Shown here piece after piece: positions 1-7,674 of a stretch of 20,621 nucleotides of DNA. Source of the stretch: Clostridia bacterium. GTDB taxonomy: Bacteria > Bacillota > Clostridia > Oscillospirales > Acutalibacteraceae. The notes beneath the pieces are model-generated. The model was not told the origin of the DNA, ran no database searches, and worked only from the letters and a program-made list of their open reading frames with translations. Position 1 is the first letter of the stretch. Each line of letters opens with the position of its first letter. The position numbers were made by a program, and so were the translations under genes. The stretch is taken from contig JAFRKM010000018.1 in the NCBI GenBank assembly GCA_017431755.1, positions 1-20,621 on the forward strand. The letters run 5' to 3'.

Positions 1-1431
1 CAAAAAGTAATAACATGGGAACCTCATGGAAAAGATAACCAAATGTGGAAATTTGAACACTGTTATGACGATGCCTTTATAATAAAATCAAAACTATGAA
101 ATTTTTGTTTATACGTAAAAGAATGAAACATCAATAATGGAACAAAAGTAATATTATGGGAACCTAATGGCCAAGATAATCAAATTTTTAAATTAAAAAA
201 AGTTGATATTGACAATCAAGTTACATTTAAAGGATTACCCAACGAAGGATGTTCTTGTTATCTTAACACTGCTTTACAAAATCTATATCATAATCCTTCT
301 TTTCGAAAACAAGTATTAGATTTCGAAATACCGCCAAATTTTAAAGCAAAAGGTAATGCTAGATGTATGTTACCGGCTGAATATGATAATGACCTTCAAA
401 AAGGCTACAAATCTAATTTAGATATTACCCGAGAAGAAAAATTGAATGCGTGCAATGCCATACTTTATGCTACAAATTTTTACTTTAAATATCTAGACGG
501 CAAAATAACAAAATCTGAATTTGATGAAAACAGAAATAGTATGGCCCTTTTACTAGGGTACGATGGAAACCCAAGAAATTCTTTTATAATACAAAGCTTA
601 ATCGAAAAGGCTTGTATTCATGCAATAAACCCAAGTCCAATATATGAAAAAAATTACACTTTCAAAATCGATAACAATCACAATAATTTTAAAATTATAG
701 CAAACCTCTACAATGATGAAGAATTCCGTAATATAGTAATGAATTTACAAGATAATGATCTTTATTTAAAAGAACATAACCAAATAAAAACACTTCGATC
801 TATGTTTAATATGTTTGCAGACGATCCAAATGCGATTAATAAAGACTATAGCAGTAATAACACCGAAGTCTGGTTAACAAATATCTTTGGAGAATATCAA
901 ACTATGTCTAGATTAAAAAACTTTACACTTAAAACAATAAAAAATATAATGCGTTCCAGAAACCCAAAACTATTAACCAGAGATTCAGTTATTATAGCAC
1001 AACACACCGATAAATCAAATTTGATATCGTGTATAAATAACTTTATAATGGATCGTGTTAGAATCACCAACTCAAAAGAACCGACTCCAAAATTCAGACT
1101 TCCACTAAAAGACAATAAATTTATAGTTACATTTGGCGATCGCCCTAACGGCACAAAACGCGAGAACTTTACAATTACAGAAAACATTGATCTGAAAGAA
1201 TTAACAGATACCAGTCTTACAATTTTTTCAAATGGTCAAGAATTAAATAAAACTAAATTTAAATTAGTATCAGCAACTATTGCAACTGGCGGACATTTTT
1301 ATCTATATGTAAACAAAGACGGCGTATGGCATCAATTAAATGATGCTGAACATAACATCGTTAAATGGGATGACATAAAAAACGATATTGAAACAAGATG
1401 TGAAACACTAACATACGAATTAATAGAATAA
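1..1431 (+). CDS. Ricin-B-like lectin repeats fused to a USP-type (peptidase C19) deubiquitinase-like domain; 5' partial, two in-frame UGA codons
   Basis: The reading frame from base 1 to the TAA at 1429-1431 contains no TAA or TAG but has TGA at 97-99 and 124-126. Codons 1-65 are QxW-type beta-trefoil repeats (DNQMWKF, then CLYV, NNGTKVILW and DNQIFKL). Codons 78-90 read GLPNEGCSCYLNT, a close match to the USP Cys box, with Cys86 as likely nucleophile and Asn81 as oxyanion residue. Codons 431-448 hold the His box (GGHFYLYV, His432) and the Asp of LND (Asp448), so the whole C19 triad is present. The first ATG after the TGAs is at 367, downstream of the Cys box, so a start there would delete the active site. 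Known USPs cleave ubiquitin from eukaryotic proteins; a secreted, host-directed role is inference, since the N-terminus and any signal peptide lie outside the window. A recent pseudogene is the main alternative. Confidence 0.8.
3..196 (+). repeat. Tandem 141-bp (47-codon) lectin repeat
   Basis: The stretch starting near base 3 (AAAAGTAATAACATGGGAAC) recurs 141 bases later near base 144 with only scattered substitutions, giving the protein pair VITWEPHGKDNQ and VILWEPNGQDNQ. The spacing is exactly 47 codons, the size of one beta-trefoil subdomain, so these are successive internal repeats of the lectin. The left copy is cut by the window edge, and more copies may lie upstream. Confidence 0.75.
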
Positions 1432-1444
1432 CTATCAATAAAAC

Positions 1445-1479
1445 CGGGTATATAAAATTTATACCCGACTTTTTTTATT
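1445..1479 (+). terminator. Rho-independent terminator after the lectin-USP gene
   Basis: CGGGTATA at 1445-1452 pairs perfectly with TATACCCG at 1460-1467 around a 7-base loop, followed by an almost pure T tract from 1470. It lies 13 bases after the TAA of the upstream gene and isolates it from the ruv operon. Confidence 0.9.
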
Positions 1480-1489
1480 TTTTATCTCG

Positions 1490-1498
1490 TGATATAAT
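1490..1498 (+). promoter_or_regulatory. Extended -10 promoter for the ruvC operon
   Basis: TGATATAAT has the TGnTATAAT extended -10 form. The region 17 bases upstream is only the T tract of the preceding terminator, so no good -35 box is seen, as is usual for extended -10 promoters. It implies a leader of about 25 bases before ruvC. Confidence 0.65.
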
Positions 1499-1529
1499 TA
1501 ATTAAAGTGAAAATATAGAGGTGAATAAA

Positions 1530-2033
1530 ATGATAATACTCGGTATTGACCCCGGATATGCAATAGTTGGTTATGGTATTATTGAATTTAAAAATGCCAA
1601 ATATACTCCAATTTATCATGGGGCAATATTTACAAGCCCAAAAGATAACTTCCCCCAGCGGCTTAGTATTATATTTAATAGTTTAACGGATATTATAAAT
1701 ACATATAATCCCGATGCAACTTCTATTGAAAAACTTTACTTTCAAAATAATCACAAAACAGCAATTGATGTTGCTCAGGCACGCGGTGTCACATTGCTTG
1801 CCGCAAAAAAATTCAACATACCAATTTATGAATACACTCCCCTACAGGTCAAAACGGCAATTACAGGCTATGGCAAAGCACAAAAATCACAAGTTATGAT
1901 GATGACAAAAAAGCTGCTTAAACTAAATGAAATTCCCAAGCCTGATGACACTGCAGACGCTCTGGCGTTAGCAATATGCCATGCAAATTCTTTAGGATAT
2001 CAATATATTAACAGAAAAACAGGTAATTTCTAA
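1530..2033 (+). CDS. ruvC: Crossover junction endodeoxyribonuclease RuvC
   Basis: A 167-residue protein of normal family length that resolves Holliday junctions by paired nicking, with RuvAB. The acidic active-site residues fall at Asp7 (GIDPGY), Glu67 (SIEKLYF), Asp140 and Asp143 (PDDTADALALA), matching the RuvC catalytic tetrad. ATG 1530 is chosen because AGAGGTGA at 1517-1524 is placed five bases upstream of it; the in-frame GTG at 1521 is part of that ribosome binding site. It heads a ruvC-ruvA-ruvB cluster, 15 bases before ruvA. Confidence 0.97.
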   Translation: MIILGIDPGYAIVGYGIIEFKNAKYTPIYHGAIFTSPKDNFPQRLSIIFNSLTDIINTYNPDATSIEKLYFQNNHKTAIDVAQARGVTLLAAKKFNIPIYEYTPLQVKTAITGYGKAQKSQVMMMTKKLLKLNEIPKPDDTADALALAICHANSLGYQYINRKTGNF

Positions 2034-2048
2034 TTAGGAGTTTTAGTT

Positions 2049-2654
2049 ATGCTTTATAGTTTAAAAGGGCCATTAATTACTTTAGAAAATAATTTTGTGG
2101 TAGTAGAGTGCGGCGGAGTCGGATACAAATGTTTAACTTCACTTTACACTCAAAATCAGTTTAAAGACAAAATCGGCAGTGAAATAACAGTTTATACATT
2201 TTTAAGTGTTCGCCAAGATGCATTGGATTTATTTGGTTTTGCTAATAAAACTGAACTTGAATGTTTTAAAATGCTTACTTCTGTTTCAGGAGTCGGGCCA
2301 AAAGCTGCACTTTCCATATTATCGCAGTTTCCTGATGAAAAAGTGGCTTCTTTAGTTACAGCAGGCGACAGTAAAAGTTTAACCAGTGTTTCAGGAATCG
2401 GTGCAAAAACTGCTCAAAGAATTGTACTTGAATTAAAAGATAAGTTATCTTCAGTAGGCCTTAAATCATCAAATCAAAAAATTTCTAATATTTCTCTTGG
2501 GAATTCCAATATTTCGGAAGCTGTTAAAGCGCTGTCTACTTTGGGTTACTCCACACAAGAAGTCATGCCACACATTACTTCTTTTGACGAAAATTTACCT
2601 GTTGAAAAACTTATACAGCTCACTTTAAAATCCATGTCAAAGGCGGTGAAATAA
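2049..2654 (+). CDS. ruvA: Holliday junction branch migration protein RuvA
   Basis: A 201-residue protein that binds four-way junctions as a tetramer and loads the RuvB motor. The N-terminal OB-fold part (LKGPLITLENNFVVVECGGV) is followed by two helix-hairpin-helix motifs, SVSGVGPKAA and SVSGIGAKTAQRI, and a C-terminal RuvB-contacting helical domain (residues about 150-200, STLGYSTQEV). TTAGGAG lies 7 bases upstream of the ATG. It ends 3 bases before the ruvB start, indicating cotranscription and coupled translation. Confidence 0.97.
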   Translation: MLYSLKGPLITLENNFVVVECGGVGYKCLTSLYTQNQFKDKIGSEITVYTFLSVRQDALDLFGFANKTELECFKMLTSVSGVGPKAALSILSQFPDEKVASLVTAGDSKSLTSVSGIGAKTAQRIVLELKDKLSSVGLKSSNQKISNISLGNSNISEAVKALSTLGYSTQEVMPHITSFDENLPVEKLIQLTLKSMSKAVK

Positions 2655-2657
2655 TCC

Positions 2658-3707
2658 ATGGAAGAAGAAAGAATTTTAGACCCAAACGAATCTACCGAAG
2701 ATATAGAAGAAAACGACAATCCCCTACGCCCTCAAATTTTAGAAGAATATGTCGGGCAAGAAAAAGTTAAAGAAAATCTTAAAGTATTCATCGAAGCTGC
2801 AAAAATAAGGAAAGAACCTTTAGACCACGTTTTACTTTATGGGCCTCCGGGACTGGGTAAAACCACACTTTCCATGATAATTGCAAAAGAGCTTGGCGTT
2901 AATATAAGAATAACTTCAGGCCCTGCAATTGAAAAACCTGGCGATTTAGCGGCATTACTTACCAATCTTTCTCACGGGGATGTACTTTTTATTGATGAAA
3001 TTCACAGACTCACAAGAGCCGTAGAAGAAATACTTTACCCCGCTATGGAAGATTTTTCGATAGACATCGTTACGGGTAAAGGTCAAATGGCAACATCATA
3101 TCATCTACCACTTCCAAAATTTACGTTAATTGGAGCAACAACCCGTGCTGGACAGTTAACGGCACCACTCAGAGACAGGTTTGGTGTAATTTTAAGACTG
3201 GAAATGTACACGCCTGAAGAACTTGCAAGAATTATAAAAAGAAGTGCTTCTATTTTAGGAATAAAAATCAGTGAAGAAGGGGCACTTGAAATTGCATCAC
3301 GTTCCAGAAGTACACCCAGAATCGCCAACAGACTCCTAAAAAGAGTCAGAGATTTTGCACAGGTTTTAAATTCCGGTGAAATAACATATAATATATCTAA
3401 AACAGCGCTTGATAAGCTGGGAGTAGATGAAATGGGACTGGATTCCAACGACAGGCGTCTACTTGAAACAATGATTTCATTTTATGGTGGAGGCCCTGTT
3501 GGATTGGAAACACTTGCCGCCGCCATTGGCGAAGAAGCCGTTACCATAGAAGACGTATATGAACCGTTTTTAATGCAAATAGGTTTTTTAAGCAGGACTC
3601 CACGTGGAAGGTGCGTTACACCAGCAGCCTATTTACATCTGGGATATAAAAATCCTAATATATCGAATGAACAATGTAGCTTTTTGGAAAACAAAAGTCA
3701 ACTATAA
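2658..3707 (+). CDS. ruvB: Holliday junction branch migration ATPase RuvB
   Basis: A 349-residue AAA+ motor that drives branch migration with RuvA. Visible motifs are Walker A YGPPGLGKTT (residues 61-70), Walker B DVLFIDEIHRL, sensor 1 ATTRAG, the arginine finger region APLRDRFG, sensor 2 STPRIANRLLKR, and the C-terminal winged helix with RTPRGR. The N-terminus carries about 20 acidic residues before the conserved LRPQ segment. The C-terminal tail after the winged helix (about 20 residues, ending ENKSQL) is polar and unremarkable. The ribosome binding site (GGTGAAA) overlaps the end of ruvA. Confidence 0.98.
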   Translation: MEEERILDPNESTEDIEENDNPLRPQILEEYVGQEKVKENLKVFIEAAKIRKEPLDHVLLYGPPGLGKTTLSMIIAKELGVNIRITSGPAIEKPGDLAALLTNLSHGDVLFIDEIHRLTRAVEEILYPAMEDFSIDIVTGKGQMATSYHLPLPKFTLIGATTRAGQLTAPLRDRFGVILRLEMYTPEELARIIKRSASILGIKISEEGALEIASRSRSTPRIANRLLKRVRDFAQVLNSGEITYNISKTALDKLGVDEMGLDSNDRRLLETMISFYGGGPVGLETLAAAIGEEAVTIEDVYEPFLMQIGFLSRTPRGRCVTPAAYLHLGYKNPNISNEQCSFLENKSQL

Positions 3708-3727
3708 AAAGGAGGAAAAATAATTCC

Positions 3728-5074
3728 ATGGGAAATTTTTTTGGTACAGACGGCGTTAGAGGAATTGCCAATAAAGAGCTTACGTGTGAACTTGCAATAA
3801 AAATCGGCAAAGCCGCCGCAAAAGTTTTAACAGAAAACAATCATCATAAGGCTAAAATTTTAATAGGTAAAGATACTCGTATTTCATCGGATATGCTTGA
3901 GTCCGCATTACTTGCCGGAATATGTTCACTGGGTGCAGAAGGCATTTCTTTGGGGGTAGTTCCTACTCCTGCCGTAGCTCACCTTGTAAAAAAATATGGC
4001 GCTGATGCCGGAATCATGATTTCTGCATCTCATAATTCGTTTGAATTTAACGGCATAAAATTATTTGATAAAAACGGATACAAACTTCCCGACGAAACAG
4101 AACACAAAATTGAAAGATTAATAATGGAAAACGATTTTGAATCTTCAGGAAAAATCATCGGAAAAGATTTGGGTATCATAACTAAATGCACCACTGCTGT
4201 AGATGATTACTTAGATTATATCTGCAGCACTGTATGTAATAATCTCAATAAAAATTTAAAAATCGCGGTTGATTGTGCGAACGGATCTGCAAGTGTAACT
4301 GCTAGAAAACTCTTTAAAAAGTTAAATATTAAAGCGGATATACTTTTTGATAATCCAAACGGTATTAACATAAACGATAACTGTGGATCCACTCACCTTG
4401 AAAACTTAAAAAAATACATTACTGATAATAATTATGATATTGGTATCGCTTTTGACGGCGATGCCGACAGGTGCCTTGCAGTTGACGAAACAGGCAACAT
4501 TATTGACGGGGATAATATCCTGGCAATTTGCGGAAAAGCCCTTAAACAAAACGGGAAACTAAAAAACAACCCTTTAGTAGCCACAATTATGTCCAATATG
4601 GGACTTAAAGTTTTTTGCAAAGAAAATGATATAGATTTCTCCGAAACAAAGGTCGGCGATAGGTACGTTTTAGAAAGAATGCTAAAAGAAAATTACTTAA
4701 TAGGCGGAGAGCAATCTGGCCACATAATATTTTTAGAGCATTCCACCACGGGCGATGGCCAACTTACTGCAGTTCAACTACTTAGTGTGCTTTCGGGTAC
4801 AAATAAAAAAGTGTCTGAACTTAAAATTAAAAAATATCCTCAGAAATCTTCCGAAATATTAATAGAATCATCTCAAAAAGGGCTCCTTTCAAAAAATAAA
4901 AACATTAACAAATACATTGCAGAAACAACCAAAAAATTAGATTCAAAAGGCAGAATAGTTTTGCGCGAATCTGGCACAGAACCAAAAATAAGAATAATGT
5001 TTGAACATGAAGACGAAAGCAAACTTGATGGACTTATAAACGAAGCAAAAGAAATAATAAAAAACAATTTATAA
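3728..5074 (+). CDS. glmM: Phosphoglucosamine mutase GlmM
   Basis: A 448-residue enzyme converting glucosamine-6-phosphate to glucosamine-1-phosphate for UDP-GlcNAc and peptidoglycan synthesis. Alpha-D-phosphohexomutase signatures are all present: GTDGVRG near the N-terminus, the phosphoserine loop ISASHN with catalytic Ser101, metal-binding FDGDADR, GEQSGH, and the phosphate-binding RESGTEPKIRIM near the C-terminus. The residue after SASHN is Ser rather than the usual Pro. GGAGG at 3711-3715 precedes the ATG. In many Firmicutes glmM follows cdaA-ybbR; here it sits inside the ruv operon. Confidence 0.97.
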   Translation: MGNFFGTDGVRGIANKELTCELAIKIGKAAAKVLTENNHHKAKILIGKDTRISSDMLESALLAGICSLGAEGISLGVVPTPAVAHLVKKYGADAGIMISASHNSFEFNGIKLFDKNGYKLPDETEHKIERLIMENDFESSGKIIGKDLGIITKCTTAVDDYLDYICSTVCNNLNKNLKIAVDCANGSASVTARKLFKKLNIKADILFDNPNGININDNCGSTHLENLKKYITDNNYDIGIAFDGDADRCLAVDETGNIIDGDNILAICGKALKQNGKLKNNPLVATIMSNMGLKVFCKENDIDFSETKVGDRYVLERMLKENYLIGGEQSGHIIFLEHSTTGDGQLTAVQLLSVLSGTNKKVSELKIKKYPQKSSEILIESSQKGLLSKNKNINKYIAETTKKLDSKGRIVLRESGTEPKIRIMFEHEDESKLDGLINEAKEIIKNNL

Positions 5075-5088
5075 AAAAGGATTTAATA

Positions 5089-5970
5089 ATGAGATTTACA
5101 AAGTGGAACGATTATGAACTTATTGACGCTTCCTCGGGAGAAAGACTGGAACGTTGGGGAGATATTATTTTAATAAGACCCGACCCACAAATTATTTGGA
5201 ACACTCCAAAAACTGATAAACGCTGGGAAGAAGCCAATGCGGTTTATCATCGTTCGTCTTCGGGCGGAGGAAAATGGAATATTAAAAAACATGTACCAAA
5301 CGTTTGGAATATTTCTTATAAAAATTTAACATTCAACATAAAAATGATGAATTTTAAACACACGGGTATTTCCCCTGAGCAGGCAGTCAATTGGGATTTT
5401 TTCGAAGATGTTATTTCAAATGCAAAATCTGAAACATCTGAAACAAATGTTTTAAATCTGTTTGCGTACACAGGCGGCGCCACACTCGCTTGCGCAAACG
5501 CAGGCGCAAAAGTTTGCCATGTTGACGCAGCCAAAGGTATGGTTTCCTGGGCACGTGAAAATGCAAAAATTTCTAATCTTGAAAATAAACCAATCAGGTG
5601 GATAATTGACGACTGTGAAAAATTTATAACAAGAGAAATAAAACGTGGACACAAATATGAAGGAATTATTATGGATCCACCGTCTTACGGCAGAGGCCCT
5701 AAAGGAGAAATCTGGAAGCTAGAAGATAATTTATACAATTTTGTAATTTTATGCGAAAGAGCACTTTCCAAAAATCCTAAATTTTTCGTTATTAACTCAT
5801 ACTCTACCGGCCTCTCCCCTGCTGTTATGAACTGTATTTTAAGCCAAACGATTGCCAAGAAACACGGCGGGTACGTTTTTTCTGATGAAATTGGGATACC
5901 TGTTACTTCTTCGGATATTATAATTCCAGCGGGAGCAACTGCCATTTGGAGCAAAGAAAAATTATTTTAA
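5089..5970 (+). CDS. Class I SAM-dependent RNA methyltransferase, RlmI/COG1092-like
   Basis: A 293-residue Rossmann-fold methyltransferase. SAM motif I is NLFAYTGGATLACANAGAKV followed by the acidic HVD, and the catalytic motif IV is IIMDPPSYGRGP. The N-terminal part (WNDYELIDASSGERLERWGD and the GGGKW region) is the form seen in bacterial 23S rRNA cytosine methyltransferase relatives; no PUA domain is evident. The precise base modified cannot be read from sequence. It uses eleven Trp codons, all TGG, which is relevant to the UGA question. AAAAAAGGA precedes the ATG and glmM ends 14 bases upstream. Confidence 0.85.
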   Translation: MRFTKWNDYELIDASSGERLERWGDIILIRPDPQIIWNTPKTDKRWEEANAVYHRSSSGGGKWNIKKHVPNVWNISYKNLTFNIKMMNFKHTGISPEQAVNWDFFEDVISNAKSETSETNVLNLFAYTGGATLACANAGAKVCHVDAAKGMVSWARENAKISNLENKPIRWIIDDCEKFITREIKRGHKYEGIIMDPPSYGRGPKGEIWKLEDNLYNFVILCERALSKNPKFFVINSYSTGLSPAVMNCILSQTIAKKHGGYVFSDEIGIPVTSSDIIIPAGATAIWSKEKLF

Positions 5971-5972
5971 GA

Positions 5973-5986
5973 AGGTGATTAAGATA
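5973..5986 (+). promoter_or_regulatory. Ribosome binding site placing ecfA1 on an AUA start
   Basis: AGGTGA at 5973-5978 is separated by five bases (TTAAG) from ATA at 5984-5986. The same box and spacing precede the ATG of ruvC. The in-frame GTG at 5975 lies within the box itself and cannot be the start it serves. Confidence 0.6.
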
Positions 5987-6823
5987 GAAAATATTATAGA
6001 GTTTAAAAATGTTAGCTATCAAAAACCTTCATCAAAATATATACTAAAAAATATAAATTTAAATATAAAAAAAGGCGAATTTATCTCCATTATGGGTACA
6101 AACGGCAGTGGGAAATCTACACTTGCCAAACATTTTAACGGCCTTTTTATTCCAAGCGAAGGTAATGTTATTATAGACGGTAAAAACACCAAAAATGGCG
6201 AAAAAAATACTGAAATTAAAAAAAGTGTAGGCATGGTTTTTCAAAATCCAGACAGTCAAATTGTAGCATGCACTGTGGAAGAAGAAATCGCATTCGGAAT
6301 GGAAAATTTATGTTTCACACGTGAAAAAATGAAAAAAAATATTCGAAAAGTACTTCACTACGTTAATTTAGAAAATCATGAAAAATCATCAATATATTCT
6401 CTATCCGGTGGAGAAAAGCAGCGCCTAACAATTGCAAGCGTTTTGGCAATGGAACCCGAGATAATCGTTTTAGATGAACCAACTTCAATGCTGGACGATC
6501 AATCCAAAAAACAAATTTTAGATATAATTTTAAAACTAAACAAAGAAAAAAACATAACAATTATCTTAATAACACATTTTACCCAAGAGGCACTTTATGC
6601 AGATAAAACAGCAATTATGAATAATGGCTCTATAGTAGCATTTGATATCACAAAAAATATATTTTCTAATATAAATTTACTTAAAAAAAATAAACTTTTG
6701 CCGCTGGAATCAATTTGTTTACTGAATTTTTTAAAAAACAAAGGATATAATGTAGATTTAAATGCATATAGCAATGAATCTTGCGCAAAGGAAATACTAA
6801 GAACACTGGAGAACATAAAATAA
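5984..6823 (+). CDS. ecfA1: ECF transporter ATPase A1
   Basis: A 279-residue ABC ATPase that, with EcfA2 and EcfT, powers uptake by interchangeable vitamin-binding S components in the membrane. Motifs: Walker A GTNGSGKST, Q-loop VFQNPDSQIV, signature LSGGEKQR, Walker B IIVLDEPTSMLD, and an intact H-loop (LITHF). The protein begins ENIIEFKNVSY, the usual EcfA opening. No ATG, TTG or usable GTG lies at the expected position; AUA at 5984 has ideal spacing from AGGTGA, so this is a probable non-canonical start. The next ATG is inside Walker A. The stop overlaps the ecfA2 start (TAATG). Confidence 0.93.
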   Translation: MENIIEFKNVSYQKPSSKYILKNINLNIKKGEFISIMGTNGSGKSTLAKHFNGLFIPSEGNVIIDGKNTKNGEKNTEIKKSVGMVFQNPDSQIVACTVEEEIAFGMENLCFTREKMKKNIRKVLHYVNLENHEKSSIYSLSGGEKQRLTIASVLAMEPEIIVLDEPTSMLDDQSKKQILDIILKLNKEKNITIILITHFTQEALYADKTAIMNNGSIVAFDITKNIFSNINLLKKNKLLPLESICLLNFLKNKGYNVDLNAYSNESCAKEILRTLENIK

Positions 6824-7674
6824 TGATTCAAATAGAGAATATATGTTTTAAATATAATAACGATTACATATTAAAAAATATTAATTTTTCCATTAGTGAC
6901 GGAGAAATATTTGGAATAATTGGTAAAACAGGTTCCGGCAAAAGCACACTTGTTAATATTTTAAGCGGACTCGCAAAGCCCATTGAAGGGGAAATTATTG
7001 TTGACGGCCAGAATATATACAACAAAAAAGAAAACAAAAACCTACTTTCATATAAAATAAGCACAGTGTTTCAAAACCCGGAAAAACAACTTTTTAGCAA
7101 AACTGTTTATGACGATATAGCGTTTTCACTTCGAAATCAAAATATTTCAGAAAGTATAATAAACAAAGATATTAAAGAAATAGCAAAATTTTTAAATATA
7201 AGCAGTGATATACTAAACGCTTCTCCTTTTCACCTTTCTGGCGGTGAAAAAAGAAAATGTGCTCTTGCTTGTGCTTTGGTAACAAAACCAAAAATTTTAA
7301 TTTTAGATGAACCCATATCAGGATTAGATCCATATACTACAGAAAAATTTATAAACTATATAAAAGATTATCATCATAAAGAAAAAAACATCATAATTTT
7401 TGTATCTAATTCAGCAAATAAATTTTCTTATTTATGCAATAGAATATTAACTTTAGGTAGCGGTAAAATAAAAATTTTAGATAAACCCGAAAATATATTT
7501 GAAAAGTGCAAAAAATTGGGATTTACCGCACCAAATATTTGGGAAATTATTTCACTTATAAACCAAAATGGGTATAATATATCCACAAAAATATCAACCA
7601 CCAAACAGCTTCAAGAGCAAGTTTTAAAATTAATAAAAGAAAAAGAGGCGAAAAATAAACCTTGCAAAATTTAA
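6823..7674 (+). CDS. ecfA2: ECF transporter ATPase A2 with Asn in the H-loop
   Basis: A 283-residue partner ATPase of EcfA1. Motifs: Walker A GKTGSGKST, Q-loop VFQNPEKQLF, signature LSGGEKRKCALACAL, Walker B ILILDEPISGLDP with catalytic Glu. In the H-loop the family consensus is a His after a hydrophobic strand (such as VSHS), but here it reads FVSNSANKFS, giving Asn in place of the switch His. CTGGAG lies upstream of ATG 6823, which overlaps the ecfA1 stop. The longer in-frame TTG extension at 6781 is rejected because it would overlap ecfA1 by more than 40 bases. Confidence 0.93.
   Translation: MIQIENICFKYNNDYILKNINFSISDGEIFGIIGKTGSGKSTLVNILSGLAKPIEGEIIVDGQNIYNKKENKNLLSYKISTVFQNPEKQLFSKTVYDDIAFSLRNQNISESIINKDIKEIAKFLNISSDILNASPFHLSGGEKRKCALACALVTKPKILILDEPISGLDPYTTEKFINYIKDYHHKEKNIIIFVSNSANKFSYLCNRILTLGSGKIKILDKPENIFEKCKKLGFTAPNIWEIISLINQNGYNISTKISTTKQLQEQVLKLIKEKEAKNKPCKI

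Noticed and set aside
97..126. Selenocysteine at the UGA codons
   Set aside because: The residues are in a non-catalytic lectin repeat and, in DUF5711, a membrane helix; no SECIS-like hairpin is evident immediately after either site.
1..1431. Simple degraded pseudogene
   Set aside because: Decay would give TAA/TAG and frameshifts in AT-rich DNA; none occur in 477 codons and the full catalytic triad is kept. A very recent nonsense event is not excluded.
1521..1529. GTG start for ruvC giving an N-terminal MNK extension
   Set aside because: The GTG is part of the AGAGGTGA ribosome binding site; ATG 1530 has ideal spacing and gives the family-normal opening with catalytic Asp7.
5971..5983. Vitamin riboswitch before the ECF module
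   Set aside because: Only 13 bases separate the methyltransferase stop from ecfA1, too short for an aptamer.
6781..6822. TTG extension of ecfA2
   Set aside because: It would overlap ecfA1 by more than 40 bases and lacks a ribosome binding site; ATG 6823 gives the standard EcfA opening.
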